A stretch of 64,000 nt of DNA, taken from contig CAJQUW010011031.1 in NCBI GenBank assembly GCA_907163375.1, positions 154,313 to 218,312 of the forward strand. Reading direction: 5' to 3'. The notes under the pieces are model-generated. The model had not been told where the DNA came from. It was given only the letters and a program-made list of their open reading frames with translations, and did no database searches. Below are positions 1 to 12,182 of the stretch, in pieces. Positions within the stretch are counted from its first letter, which is position 1. Each line of letters begins with the position of its first letter. A program made the translations under genes and the position numbers. Source of the DNA: Prostheceraeus crozeri (taxonomy: Eukaryota; Platyhelminthes; Polycladida; Euryleptidae).

Positions 1-1146
1 GCAATACAGATAGATATTCTTAGTTCAAGTATTGTAGATTATCATCCTCGTACTGCTGAGAATACTGGTCCTATTCAATTTGTTATTCCTGGCGCTAGCG
101 ATAATTACATTGACTTGAGTTATACGATGGTTGATGTGAGGTTCAGAATTCAACAAGAAGATGGAACTAAAATTGAAGATGCACATAAGGTTGGTTTGAA
201 CAATTTACCGCTTGCTACATTATTTCGCGATGTTTCTCTAACTATTGGAGAGCAACAGGTGGAAGGTGGTCAAAGCGATTATCCCTATAGAGCATATTTG
301 AATGCTCTATCGCAGTTTCATCCTGCAGCTCAAAACAGTCATATGGAAGCAATGGGATGGTATAGAGATCAAGCAGCACTATTTGATAGTGAGACAAACA
401 CTGGTGTTTTAAAGGATCTGCTTTGATTAAAGATAGCAAAGTCTGTCAGCTATACGGTCCACTTAATTTAGACTTCTTCAGACAATCAAAATTTTTACTC
501 TGTAATACCAGTATGCGACTCAAACTTACATTGAATAAGACTGAATTTTTGTTGAATGCATTCGCTTCATTTGTGAAATGTAAAATTCATGTGGAAGATA
601 TTACAGTATACATTCGTTGAGTGGTGGCTAATCCAAGTGTAATTAGAGGACATGCTGAGGGTCTTAACCGCAACACTACCATTTATCCCATTCAAAATAC
701 AAAGCTTCTCACATTTACTATTCCTAAAGATCAAAAGAGTTTTATGAAAGATGGTCTTTTTCCATCGGAAGCGCCAAACTCCTCATGGTAGCAATGGTTG
801 AAAATGATGCATTAAATGGTAGTTTCTAGAAGAATCTTACAACTTCAAACACAACAATTTAAGTGAAATTGCTTTGCGTGTATATGGTGCTAGTCATCCT
901 GGTCCACCCTATAAACCAGATTTCACTTCTTATCAATTTCAGCGTAGCTACGTTGATTGCATGAATGTCTTTGGCTTTTACAACACAGACGATACCAACG
1001 GACTCACAATGAAAGAGTTTAAAAATGGATATACTATTTATGCATTTGATTTGACTGCCGACAACGATATTAGTGCACCTTATCGTCAAGCTAACGTTTC
1101 TCATAATATTCGCTTGGATCAGGAGTTCAAAACAACGCTAACGTAG
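1..1146 (+). pseudogene. Polinton major capsid protein (double jelly-roll), fossil, partial at window edge
   Basis: The reading enters from outside the window. Around 100-420 it contains NYIDL and SDYPYRAYLNAL, matching the N-terminal part of the capsid protein that databases label F54H12.2-like. The part at about 874-1146 contains QRSYVDCMNVFGFY and ends the gene. In intact elements this protein builds the icosahedral shell. It is followed at once on the same strand by the protease remnant, the usual Polinton neighbour. The gene is broken and not expected to make a capsid. The family assignment comes from remembered alignments. Confidence 0.85.
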
Positions 1147-1232
1147 ACGATCAATGTATTAATTTATGCAGTCTTTGATTCAAGTATTGAAATAACTAGG
1201 TATCGTGACGTGATTCTTCACTATAATCGCTA

Positions 1233-1589
1233 GTGAGTTGGTTGAATGTTGACGATATAAAGACTAAAGTGCAGCGTAATGCAGATGAAGCTACGTTGAA
1301 AGCTTTTGATAATGTCTATTCGCTAGATACCTTACCGACTACTGTAAAACAGTATCCCATCTTTATCGTATTGAACACTCATTCACTGAATTTAGAAGGT
1401 GAGCATTCGAAAGCTATCTTTATTGGAAAAGACAGACGTGGTGAACTATTTGACTCTCTTGCTCAACCTCCGAATATACCAACACAGCAGTGGTTGAGAA
1501 AGTATACTCGTCAATATCAACGAAATGAGCGCATACTGCAACATCCACTTTCTTCAACTTGTGGTGCTTTCGTATTGTACTTCATTTAA
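1233..1589 (+). pseudogene. Adenain-like cysteine protease of the Polinton, fossil
   Basis: About 118 residues with the maturation-protease pattern: a His segment (LEGEHSKAIFIG), an acidic segment (GELFDSL) and a Cys segment (SSTCGAFVLYF). In adenoviruses and Polintons this enzyme trims capsid proteins during assembly. It directly follows the capsid remnant on the same strand. I call it a fossil because its element is broken as a whole. The C48/C5 type of cysteine protease is the only family I know with this motif spacing next to this capsid. Confidence 0.75.
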
Positions 1590-1723
1590 AAACGTTTGCA
1601 CGTACACCAATTTTAATCTCTTATTCAAAAGTTTTCATGCAATCCATCCTCTAATGAAAAGATGATTTGTATGTTCTATAATGATTTGAAGTAAAAAGCG
1701 TCATGTTGGAATAAAAATTATTT

Positions 1724-2047
1724 TTATTTTACAATCCGTTGATTATGTACATACTCGATTAGATAGTCTAGGATCGTATCTGCTTGCATTTCAGATTTCA
1801 GTCCAGCAATGATCACTTTACTATTATGAAAGATTGCAACAAGTGCAGGTAACCAGCAACTAATGAGAGCCGCGGGAAAAAGTTCTGGTTGATAACACAA
1901 ATTGAAACTGCTGGTATGAATATTTAAAAACGATACATCTTCACTTAGTTGAGTAGAGATCAACATATTATCCACAGTCAGATTCGACATCACACACTTC
2001 TCCCTCTTCCATATCCGTCGTACTAGTTTCTGCAGCTCTAAGCGCAT
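1724..2047 (-). CDS. TBP-like protein encoded in the Polinton fossil
   Basis: The 107-residue reading resembles the second saddle repeat of TATA-binding protein. YQPELFPAALI lines up with YEPELFPGLIY of TBP, followed by a hydrophobic strand ending in IFHNSKVIIAGLKS, which matches the TBP pattern IF-x3-KV-x3-G-x-K and a following helix. Only one repeat is visible, so a protein of this length would have to dimerise to form a saddle. Its start codon is uncertain because no good ATG opens the reading. It lies between protease and minor-capsid genes on the opposite strand, so it is probably a viral transcription factor rather than a host exon. Family identity is inferred by eye. Confidence 0.6.
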   Translation of the reverse strand: MRLELQKLVRRIWKREKCVMSNLTVDNMLISTQLSEDVSFLNIHTSSFNLCYQPELFPAALISCWLPALVAIFHNSKVIIAGLKSEMQADTILDYLIEYVHNQRIVK

Positions 2048-2263
2048 TAACCGCGCTGATGAATGAGAAAGGGCTCCGAGAATCTAAACAGTTCCATTTG
2101 GGAAGAGTTGAAGATTCCGTAAATTGCTCATCTTCACCATAACATTTGCGGTCGACCCGGATAATACTTGCTGTTTGGAATTTGTTGATGTAATGTTGCG
2201 AGATCGATTTTCGTGTAGAGTCTGATGCGTCGGAGAATGTTGACGATGATGTAGCGATGACGT

Positions 2264-3000
2264 TTAGTGATGAAGAAATGAGTAATTAGAGCAATGTATC
2301 TTCCTTTTATACTTTTCCCAACTGCCTTGATAAAATGTTAAGTAGGTAGAAAGTTGTGAATGATAGATTTGAATTCTCTGTTTGTTGAGTCGCAACCATA
2401 TGCGATTTCCTATGCGTGAGTGTTTTTTCATACAGAAGTATTTTAAGTCCTTCATAATATGATTTAGAGACTGAAAATGTCGATATGATGAAGCAAATAC
2501 TCTTCTTACATTTCCAGTGTAATCTGTGAAACATTCGTTTCGTTCATGATCAATCCCAACATATTGTAGGAAATCCAATTTCCAAGTCTTCATGATGGAG
2601 TGTGACATTGTGTTGAAGATAGTGTCTGATTAAGATTTGCGTACCAATGCGATGAACTCGTGTCGAATGAATGACATAATGGAGCGATGTACACATCTTT
2701 TATATTTTTCCCAATTACATTTGCGAAATGAGAAATAAATGGAGAGATGAGAAAGATAGATTTGAATTTCATTTCTGTGATGTTGAAGCCAAACTTGATT
2801 ACACAAAGAGATGAATTTCAACGTTTTGAAATCTTCCAAATCCCTCATGATATCTTTAAGATTGAAAAATTGTCACCATGTTAATGTAATTCCTTTCGAT
2901 GTATTTCCATAAGAATTCTTGAAATGAACGTTTCCATCGCGATCAACTTTAATATACTGTAGAGAATCCAAAATCCAAGTCTTCATGATGTTATGCAAAT
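2264..3000 (-). pseudogene. Tandemly duplicated small Polinton gene of unknown function, fossil
   Basis: Two related minus-strand units of about 350 bases lie head to tail (about 2,620-3,000 and 2,264-2,605). Both begin with MKTW-x-LD-x-LQY, and both later contain IQIY-x-S-L-S followed by WEKYK. The product has no family I recognise; it is basic and rich in aromatic residues. The units sit between the TBP-like gene and the minor-capsid genes. The clear divergence between the units means the duplication is old and probably happened while the element was still active. Confidence 0.5.
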
Positions 3001-3045
3001 TGGTAATGTATAGATTACCGAAATGAAAATGTCATTCTATCATTT

Positions 3046-4415
3046 TTGCTTAGCACTGTGGCAACAAATAAATTTGTTGACAATCGAGCTGCTATCTTTT
3101 CTACTCCCTTTGATAATACACAACAGCTGAATGGGAAGTGGGAAGTAGGCGTCACCCAAGTTGTTCACAGTAACTATGTCTATACTTTTGATCATGAAGT
3201 GATGACTATTAATATGAGACGTACAGATGCCTATCAGTGTGAAGAGGGATGTCGAGTTTACATTCCCAATGGCCCGAAAAAAGATTTCTCAACATGTAAA
3301 AAATTCGTATTTGATTTCCTGAATAAAGCATGTAGACACATTGTCGAGTTTACTCCCCACAATGGTGAATATGATCATATGTATCATGCAGTTGATAAAA
3401 ATTCGATTGTTGCTTTGAGTCCTAGTTTAAGAAATGATTTAGGTTACTTTGTTAGCGCCTTGACAAGCTATGATAATTATAAACCAAATTACTGTTGCAA
3501 AAGTTAAATTTATAAAGAGAAAGCCTATTATATGGATCTTATTCCGAAAAATGAAAAGACGTAGGTGAAGAAGATTGTGATTAAGGCAAGAAAGACGAAT
3601 ATGACTCCTGAACCATTATTAAAGAAATTTAATTATCTCCTTCGAGTAGATGGTGACCAAGTGGCAACATTAACCTTCAACAAAGGGTCCAATAATATCG
3701 TAATCATTAAATTAAATGATGATGATCTAGTATTGGTTTGTCCAGAATATTTTCATCAGTTCTTGCGACATCGTTCTGCAGCTGGAGATGGAAAATTTAA
3801 TATGCGCTATCTGGTACATAATAGTTCAAATCAATTCAAATGGTCCGTATCTTTATACAGAAAGTGTATAGATCCTTTAGGTGGCATCTTACATAAAACA
3901 AGAGTGTTGACACCTCGCATTATCACTTCAGTGAAATTGCCTATAAATTATTTGAATGAAGTGATAAATGAACAGCATATTTCTTTTTCTGAAAAAGAAG
4001 GTGTTCTGTCTCCTAGTGTAAGTTGGGAAAAATATTGGGCTGATTATGGACAATAAATGTCCTAATGGACATTTTGGGATTTGATCAAAATACTTTTAAA
4101 AGTGGTACTGTAACAAAAGCTAGCGCGAGCATATCGCTTTCGCGTCGTATTAACTATTTTCAGATATATTCCAATATTGGTGAAGATGTACGTGTGGGAT
4201 ATGTTGAAGCTCCACCTCTAACAATTATACCCTATCAACCAAAAAGCAATAGTACTCTATCTGAGCACACTTTTCAGAAAATGCATTATACAAACTTGAA
4301 ATCAAACTATATACCACAAATTGATATTGCAATTTATGACGATGCTGTTGCGTTAATTCCTTTTCATAAAGATGCTGTGACAAGTATCACACTCCATTTT
4401 CGAATGAAGAATTAA
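3046..4415 (+). pseudogene. Polinton minor-capsid/penton-type protein, paralogue 1, fossil
   Basis: The N-terminal part (3,046-3,507) has LNGKWEVGVTQV, the signature near the start of a structural protein always found beside the Polinton capsid gene. The C-terminal part (4,065-4,415) has the typical ending with a NYFQIYSNIG segment and a final TSITLHFR strand. The middle piece (3,565-4,056) is collinear but not recognised. It is most likely a penton or vertex protein. It is broken. A paralogue follows immediately downstream on the same strand. Confidence 0.6.
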
Positions 4416-4424
4416 TGCGAAAGT

Positions 4425-5945
4425 GTGGAAATATATGTTTCCAATGTGAATGATATGGAAAGTGAGAATAAGGATTCGTTTCTAATTTACTTACCCAGTA
4501 ATGCTTCTATGAATAAATTTCCCAATAATAATCCATCAGACTATCGAGTAGAATTAGATCGTCCATTACTTTTAGAAGGTGAATGGGTAGTAGGTGTTTC
4601 CAGCATTTGTTATGATAGTAATATTCAGAATGTGAATGAATTGGAAGAAATGGTATTGACTCCTCGCATCCATGATGGAATGACGATGAATAATGCATTC
4701 AAGTTTCCATACAATTTCACATCAGATGGAAAGTGGAATTATGAATGGAATCAGTTAGAATCAGATTATTATGGATCATCAGATGAAGACAAAAATCATT
4801 AAGGCATTCAATAGTGGCAATGCTTCTATTAATTTATGAGTTTACTATCTATGAATGGCACGGGAGACACTTCTATCGTTTTCACTCTTTTACTAGAGGT
4901 CTTATATTGAGGTTGGATAATGAATTCTATCCACATCTCGGTTTTGGTCATGGACTACATCTAACGTCAATTGCTACTGCAAATGTTAAAAAAGTTTATT
5001 CAAATCGAATCAACAAATTTCATTATAGATTTAAAATATTTGATGATGTTGTAGAATGCGAAGAACGCATCATTTTGAAAGAGCGTGGTGTTCAACCTTT
5101 ATCACTTATTGAGTTAGTAAAACGATGGAATGAGACTGTGGGAAAGAAGTATGGAGAGAAAATTATGGCTGACAAAAATAAGTTGGTTATTCAGAAATAT
5201 AATGACAAACTTACAGTTTATTTCTCTCCAACCTTGCGTCATTTTGTAAGACATTATACACCTATTATTGGAAGCGGTGTGGTGTATGGTTCTCATGAAT
5301 ATCACACTAAAGCTGATTCAGTTAATGATGAATGGTGGGTGGACATCTATGGCGATCGCATCAAGAAAATTTACCAGTCTTATGAAGAATCTAAAGTTGC
5401 TATCAATATAATGCCGCGTCTATATCATACAGTTGAAAGCTTCATTCATGTAGTAAATCCTTATATACAACAGAAGTTGAAGCATGTGATGAAAAGTAAA
5501 TATGATGTAAAGACACACCACATTTCGTTTTCAATTGATAATCAACGCGTTGTTCTGAAACTGGGCGATGACATTCGATGTCAATTGAGTAACAATTTGA
5601 AAAACTCTTTGAGTTTTCATTGCTACAAGTTAAGTTTGCTACTTCATACACGATTGGTGTAGGAATACCAATGACACTTGATAAACATGAACAACATCTC
5701 TACATTCAAAGTGATCTGATTTCACCTATTTCTGTTGGTGAGAAAAAAATACATTTTAGGTAATTTCATTCATGATAAAGACGCTTCCTATGGGATCGTT
5801 GAAAAGATGTTTTAGCCTATTTTCTACCATCCTGTCATCAAACAAACTATCCCGTCTATTTCTCTCAAAATTACAAATGGTTTACATGATTGCATCCATG
5901 TGAAAGATACTAAATCCCTCATAACTTAGGTGTTTCGGAAAACAA
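4425..5945 (+). pseudogene. Polinton minor-capsid/penton-type protein, paralogue 2, fossil
   Basis: This second copy of the same protein type starts 10 bases after paralogue 1. It shows the fuller N-terminal signature, with FPNNNPSDYRVEL followed by LEGEWVVGVSSICY. A central region of about 280 residues (4,814-5,662) stays open. The tail near 5,850-5,945 again resembles the end of the family. The two paralogues are strongly diverged, so the duplication predates the fossil's insertion. It is broken in a few places. Confidence 0.6.
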
Positions 5946-6566
5946 AGTAAAGTCATTGTAAAATTTTATTGAAATAGAAAGATATGTATGAAAAAGTGTT
6001 TTCAAGAAGTGTTGACCAAGTGGAAAAGTCTTTTCACAGATATAGTGGGAATGAACTGACTGTAGGCATATATTCACAAGAAAGTGCAATATAAAGCGAT
6101 ACATAAAGCAACAATGAATATCAACAAAAAACATCATCAAAATACTGATTTAAGAATGAATCTTTTTACACATCTCTTGAATGTGGTAGTGTGAGTTTAA
6201 TTCTTTTGGGTGGTGATATGTTTGTGCCAGGATGTCCATGTGGAAGAGATATGTTATGTCCTATCCAACACCTCTTATCCTCCCACGCTGAAAGTGCTCG
6301 CTTCCTAAATGCATGAGTTTTTACCTCATGTGTCTTTGATTTTCAGATGGTCATGTTGACAAACGTTATGTTCTTATTTATGTAGGCCATCTTATAGACC
6401 CTATGTTTCATATTTACAACAATCGACCTAGATATGCATTTTGCGCACTCAATACTGTCACTGGAGTCTTTTGGTTTCATAGAATACATTTTAAGACGAA
6501 GAAGAATCACTTCCTTAATTTCCTTACCTGCCGTTTCATCTTTAAAGCATCCTAATTTTGCTTTTT
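5946..6566. other. Polinton spacer without a recognisable gene
   Basis: About 620 bases between the end of minor-capsid paralogue 2 and the polymerase C-terminus. Short open frames occur on the minus strand but none resembles a known family. This is where the two convergent gene sets of the element meet. Confidence 0.5.
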
Positions 6567-7559
6567 TTAGTGGAGCAATTTAGGATAATTTGACGTATCA
6601 AAATATTTTTCCAAAGATTTTTCTACTTCATTGAAATTTAACTCTTTCTGAGCAGCGATACTTAAAAAGAAACTGTCTGTATCACCGCCCAACAAACGCA
6701 CGTCTTTAATTAGAGAGCATGGTTTTAGTATTCTATAGCAGAGTTGATGCATTTCAAACTTCGAATAATCTAATACAGCTTGTCCAATGTAGATGGGCTT
6801 GCACAACTCTACCTCTGATTTTAGCATTTTAACACCAATCAACTCATCATCTATAATATTCCTGTCAATAAAGAGAGGTGATGTCGCTAACTTTTGAAAT
6901 TTATCATTATGTTTCAGAAGTTTATAGTTAATACGCTTTCTAACGTCCTCCATCGTCTTACCAAAAAGACTATTATACTAATATTTATAGAAATCCTCTT
7001 CAAAGTTATTTTGGGCTAGTGCACATTTCTGGCTGTCACTATCAATATAAGGCTTCAGAAAGGCTTTCTGTATAAATTTGATAATACGGTGAACTGTTTT
7101 TAAAATCATCCCTATTTCTAAATAAAATTCTAAGATAGAGAAGTGGACTAAATAATTTTCTTTATCAAATTGAGTAAGCAAAAGTTTACGGCAAGGCTTA
7201 TAATTGGGCTGTCCGATCCATTCTAAATCTTTATGAAATTGTTTCATAAAGTCCGAAAATATATCTTCAGTCACTTCGCCGTATTCGGAAGCAAGTGGAA
7301 AATTTTTAATACTATTTGGATAGATAAGATCTATCTCAAAATAATATCCCCAATCACCATCATCTGGAATAGCTAGTATGAGGACGGTTTAATTAGTTTG
7401 AGGACGGCCTAACAGATTTTGTTATTCTCTCAAGTTCGAAGGACGAGCTGTGCTCGTCCCATGTAACAATACACCAACTGCCGAGTTGATTTAATTCCCA
7501 AACTTCACCAAGTGCCGAGGACGAGCTGTGCTCGTCCCATATTCATTCCTAAATGACAA

Positions 7560-7830
7560 ACTTAAACAGAATGTTGTATGCGAAAGTATGATACTGTCTA
7601 CAAATCTATCAATTATTTAGAAATTGGATGTCATAAATTTGACATTATTATTCTGAATAGTTTTTATTTTGTTTATATGGCACATCCATATATGTGTACA
7701 TTTGTACTACATTTTGAATTTTACATTTTTTCTTTATTGAGACTTGTCTACTATGCTTGACAACAATTTCCATTGTGATAGCGAAATAAACATATTCTAT
7801 TCTATTCTATATTCTATTCTGAATATACCG
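7560..7830 (+). repeat. Probable LINE 3' tail ending in a (TATTC)n tract
   Basis: A short AT-rich stretch passes through GCGAAATAAACA near 7,780 and ends in several TATTC units at about 7,796-7,827. A polyadenylation-like AATAAA followed by short tandem pentamers is the usual 3' end of RTE/CR1-like non-LTR elements in marine invertebrates. No coding part remains. It lies in the non-coding side of the piggyBac remnant and may be an insertion into it. Confidence 0.35.
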
Positions 7831-8142
7831 GTATCTAAACAAACGCATACTGACATAAGTTGTAAGTAGCTATCAATTATAACTTTAGCCTAATTGGGAC
7901 TACTTGTTCTATATTTAATTTCATACTAAACAATGTCTTATCGGCAGATAGCTTTGCAGCGATATAGGAATGAAAATATATTTCACGTGTTTCAGATCAA
8001 AACCAAAAAGATGTATTTATATCAACTCAGTATATATTCTGAATATATACAGAAACAATACGAAACATTACCTCATAGGAAAATAACCTGTTGAACTCAG
8101 TACGTATACAACTACTATTTCATGAATTATCGTCTTCATCGA

Positions 8143-9186
8143 TCAGGCAATGAGCCTCCCATTCACCAAAGCAGGGAGAGGCACATAGGGCAGGGTCACC
8201 ACTACAGTCGGGACAGTTTCGCGTCTAATTCCTTTCTTCCTGCAAACTCTGCATTTTTTTGTTGGCCTTGGTCGATTTTCTCGAGCTGCCAATCGCTTCG
8301 CAGCGTGAACATTATGCGGTTTCAGGATTCGTTGGCGTGCACCAGTTGGACCAATCACACGTCCTTCTCCTGTTTTCAACACAAACTCAGTTATCAAGTC
8401 ATTCAAAAATAAGAGATAGTCCTTCTAGCCTCCTGACTTGGAATACACAATCCATGCATTGCAGCTAGATATTTGAATGAAATGAAATCCAAGCTTTTGA
8501 AACCATTTGAAGGATTTTCTTTCCAGTTTATAAGGATGCATAGCTGAATTTCGATTATCTACACCACCCATTCTTTTAGAATACAAAGAACTGGTAACAG
8601 ATTTTGAATATATTTCCAGTCCACCTCCTTTGACACGACGAGAAACTTCATTTGTCGATGCACTGTTTGCTGCGTCTACAAAATGAATGATCTTCTTTCC
8701 CGAAGCTTTTTTGTCAGTCGCTTTGGCAATAAGGACATTTTCATTACGAAAAAACGCTGAACTTTTCAATGGCAAGTCGAAATCTCTAATTGGAGCAGGA
8801 GCACCTCGATTTGGTCGCAGAGTTCCAATCATGGATGTTGATCGATTCAGCAGAAATTGTGCTAATCTCAACGATGAAAAATAACTGTCAATATGCACGG
8901 TGTACCCTCTGTCGAGTAATCCCATCATTAATTCCACAACAACTTTTTCACTGAACGATAAATTATGTGTGTCAGTCACATCACCGGCTATTTGCCGATT
9001 TTCCGTTGCATTAGCACAAACCAAAAACTTATAAGTATATCCGCTTGTGCTTTCGCAAAGACATCTTCTCAAGATTCCATATCGAGTCCTTTTCGTAGGA
9101 TGAACGACCTTCGTAACATTGAACGACCTTTCCATTTCATTAGGCTTTCATCCACAGAAACTCGACGATCTGGAGTGTATACATGT
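8143..9186 (-). pseudogene. piggyBac transposase, N-terminally truncated
   Basis: Minus-strand similarity to the DDE core of piggyBac transposases. VSVDESLM (around 9,150) holds the first catalytic Asp, HIDSYFSS the second and KRMGGVDNRN the third. A C-terminal cysteine motif KCRVCRKKGIRRET remains in the 8,143-8,406 piece. The reading shifts frame between the two pieces (around 8,406-8,425), and sequence just after the first Asp motif is missing. The N-terminal third is absent, so the gene cannot be functional. Confidence 0.8.
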
Positions 9187-9883
9187 TAATTGATAGAGTA
9201 TTATTGATAGAGTTGATGATGTGCTATTTCAAATATAGTTTAATGTAATTTAATGTAGTAATTTAATGTAATTTAATGCAATTTTGGTAGCAATGAATCT
9301 GTTTTTAACTCGTGTTTTCAGAGTTTTTATGAGGAACGAGCAGTGCTCGTCCTCGGCACTTGTGACAATGTTCAGTTCAATTAACTCGGTAGCTGAAAGA
9401 AAATCACAGGGACGAGCAGTGCTCGTCCTCCGTCCTCAAGAGGTTATACTTGGGCTGTCCGATCCATTCTAAATCTTTATGAAATTGTTTCATAAAGTCC
9501 GAACACATATCTTCAGTCACTTCGCCGTATTCGGGTGCAAGTGGAAAATCCACAGTTTTGTTTTTAATACTATTTGGATAGATAAGATCTATCTCAAAAT
9601 AATATCCCCAATCACCATCATCTGGAATAGCTAGTATGTTTGAAGGGTTGGAGAATTGCTGAATTTCATTATCACCCAACCAGCTAAACTCAGAATGAGG
9701 TAGAGGTTTGGAAAGTGAACTACCTCAGGTCATAGTACTTAAGATGAATCTGATCATCATCTACTATTTTTGATTTTATTTGATGCTTATTTACAAATGT
9801 GAGACCACCGCGAATTCCTCTTTCAAATAAATTATACGTCTCTGGATCTTGCAAAAGATCGATGGTCTCTCCACTCATTTTAA

Positions 9884-12182
9884 CCCATTAGGCGCCGAAT
9901 TATTTTTAAAAGTAATTATCAAAAATTTGAATGGAACCATATTATTCAATCACGTTTTGATACTTTATGACGATCTTACCGAAAATAAATATTCATTTCA
10001 TCGTTTTTGATGATGTTCCACATGTGGAACATTGGCGCCTTGAGACTATACATTTTTTTAAGAATTTTTGAAGAATATAAGCCGTTGTTATTTGTTTATA
10101 CTTAACAAATTGCTTATATTTGACATATTTGTTTATACATTAAGATAATATTCTATGCTTATACGTTAATTTTAATTTTTATGCAAAAGTAGTATATTAA
10201 GAATTTTGATATATTTTGGTAAACGAAACAGAAAAAATACAGACAGAATCACCAATCTTTTTTTTGAAACTAGGTAACAGTAACATCTTTCAGAGTTCAG
10301 AGATGGTATTGGACGAAGCTACTTGCATGCAACAAAGTGTTGCATGTGTCACACTTCGTTTTTGTTTTTTTAATGCATAATTTACAGCGGCCCTGTTTAC
10401 CGACTGGCATTGGAAGATGACCAACATTTCCAAGTCTTGTGGAGAGGGCAGGTGTTCGTGAAGGTCCAGGTCGAATTTCTCGAATAGTCAGAAGACTCAG
10501 AAGATATCTCACAATTTCTCTGAAAGAAAAAGAATGTTTCACGCACATATTTTGATAAAATGAGAGCATAATTGACTAAACACAAGATGACTTAAAAAGT
10601 CTATATGCATCATTATTAGGTTGTAGCAATTTGTGTTCAACTTCGATAAGCAGTAACAGCTTTTTCATCTCTATAACCAAATTATCGAATGACAGATTTA
10701 CATTGCAAAGTTATGTGTATATATCATCTACTTTCTGACAACCTTATATTTTCTGATTGATTTATGACAATTACTATGTTAAGTTCTAGTATTTTATTAA
10801 TTGATTTGATGTTCATATTCATGTCTTGAGACCCCACGATTTCTATTCGGCTTTTTGAAATAAACGCTTAGGCCTATTTATTTATTCATTTTGTAACACA
10901 ACAAAATCTTTCAGTTTTAACTCAAAATGTAAGATAATACAAAATATAGATCTAACCTTCGGAAATCCAGATGAGATGTAGGCCTATTGACTTGAATGTG
11001 TCTTTGTAACCTCCAAGCAGCCACCATGCCCATATTGATGAAATTTGCGAATAATGGCCACCACCATTTCTTTGATCGCTGAGGCCGATAATTCGAAAGA
11101 AACTTGTCCAGTAGGTCAACTCCGCCCGCCATATGACAATTATAGGAGACAATCATAGGTGGTTGTTGAATTGCAGTTTCTCTTCCTATTACTTCGACTC
11201 CAGCGTGTCGCCTGACTGATAGGAGTAACGCCCTCATTTGAACTGATAACTATAACGGGGGTATTATCGTTCCAGTGGCAGACCACGACTGAACAATCAC
11301 TGTAACTGTCATGAAATCCTCTCTGAGATTTTGCCCACGCCTCTTTTGATATCAGAGGTCATTTTTCTATTCTGTTGCGCCTGACAGTACCAGTACAACG
11401 CAGACGGTTTACTTGAAGTTTACTTGTATATTTTATTTACATAAGCCTATAGATAAAATAAAGCAGAATGAAATCACAAGACTGTCTATATACCAACTCT
11501 GGCAGCATTACTTAGAAGGAAGGTTGCACAGACATCTTACACTTACCATGTAAAGCAGCAAAATATTTGTCACTGACGTTCTTATTCAGATCAAAACAAA
11601 ACTTTTACTGCTTTTCAGTTTTTTTAATTTAAACAAAATATGTAAAATGGCAAACTTTAATTCTGATTATCAAACTAGCAGACATTACTATCCATATCAG
11701 ATTGACAGGCAGACCAAGATATTTCATTATAAATCCTTCCGAAATATTTTGTTAGCGATCTAATTTGTATAGGCCCAAGGCGCCAATGTTCCACAAGTGG
11801 AACATTTTGAATTTGTCACTATATTTCGAAAAATATAATAGGAATGAAATATTTTTGTATATAGCATGCCTGTATGAAAAGGTATACATATTATAAGTAG
11901 CTAAAATCTGACAACCAATCAATTGCTTTCGCTTAATTAGAGCTGCTGAAAAATCGCTGTAACCAAATTGAACATTGAAAAACATAACCAATCTTTTTTG
12001 ATTAAATTGTGCTAATAAAATCTAGAGATATGATATTTTAGTGAGTCAGATAACACCAAGATACAACAAGGTTGCCAAACATTGTAATTATTTACTGTAA
12101 AATATCATATGTCCCACATTCAATAAGACATATTTCCAAAATCTAACGATGTTCCACAAGTGGAACATTGTCGCCTAATGGG
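9884..12182 (-). mobile_element. piggyBac-type transposon with TTAA target duplication
   Basis: The 2,299-bp element is flanked by TTAA on both sides (9,880-9,883 and 12,183-12,186). It has an 11-bp terminal inverted repeat CCCATTAGGCG and subterminal palindromes of the form TGTTCCAC-xx-GTGGAACA near 10,015, 11,785 and 12,150. Polymerase coding sequence of the Polinton continues immediately on both sides, so this is a clean TTAA insertion into an already present polymerase gene. It contains decayed transposase pieces. Confidence 0.85.
10297..11237 (-). pseudogene. piggyBac transposase remnants
   Basis: The piece at 10,917-11,237 contains HMAGGVDLLDKFLSNYRP and KKWWWPLFANFINM, the third catalytic Asp segment and the following conserved block of the DDE_Tnp_1_7 family. 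The piece at 10,297-10,569 contains the C-terminal zinc-binding pattern GRCKLC and KTKCDTCNTLL. The two are separated by about 350 bases of non-coding sequence. The first two catalytic Asp segments were not found, so most of the core is gone. Confidence 0.8.

Larger units (their letters stand above)
7393..9440 (-). mobile_element. piggyBac-type DNA transposon remnant inside the polymerase fossil
   Basis: The ends carry inverted TTGAGGACGG (7,399-7,408; complement near 9,430-9,439). Inside them are repeated palindromes of the type GGACGAG-x-GTGCTCGTCC, twice per side (near 7,440 and 7,518; 9,337 and 9,411). A TTAA lies at 7,389-7,392, but I see no matching TTAA on the right, so the exact boundary is uncertain. 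It contains a truncated transposase and a LINE-type tail. The same ~185-base polymerase sequence flanks it on both sides in direct orientation, far longer than the TTAA a piggyBac duplicates. Confidence 0.6.
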
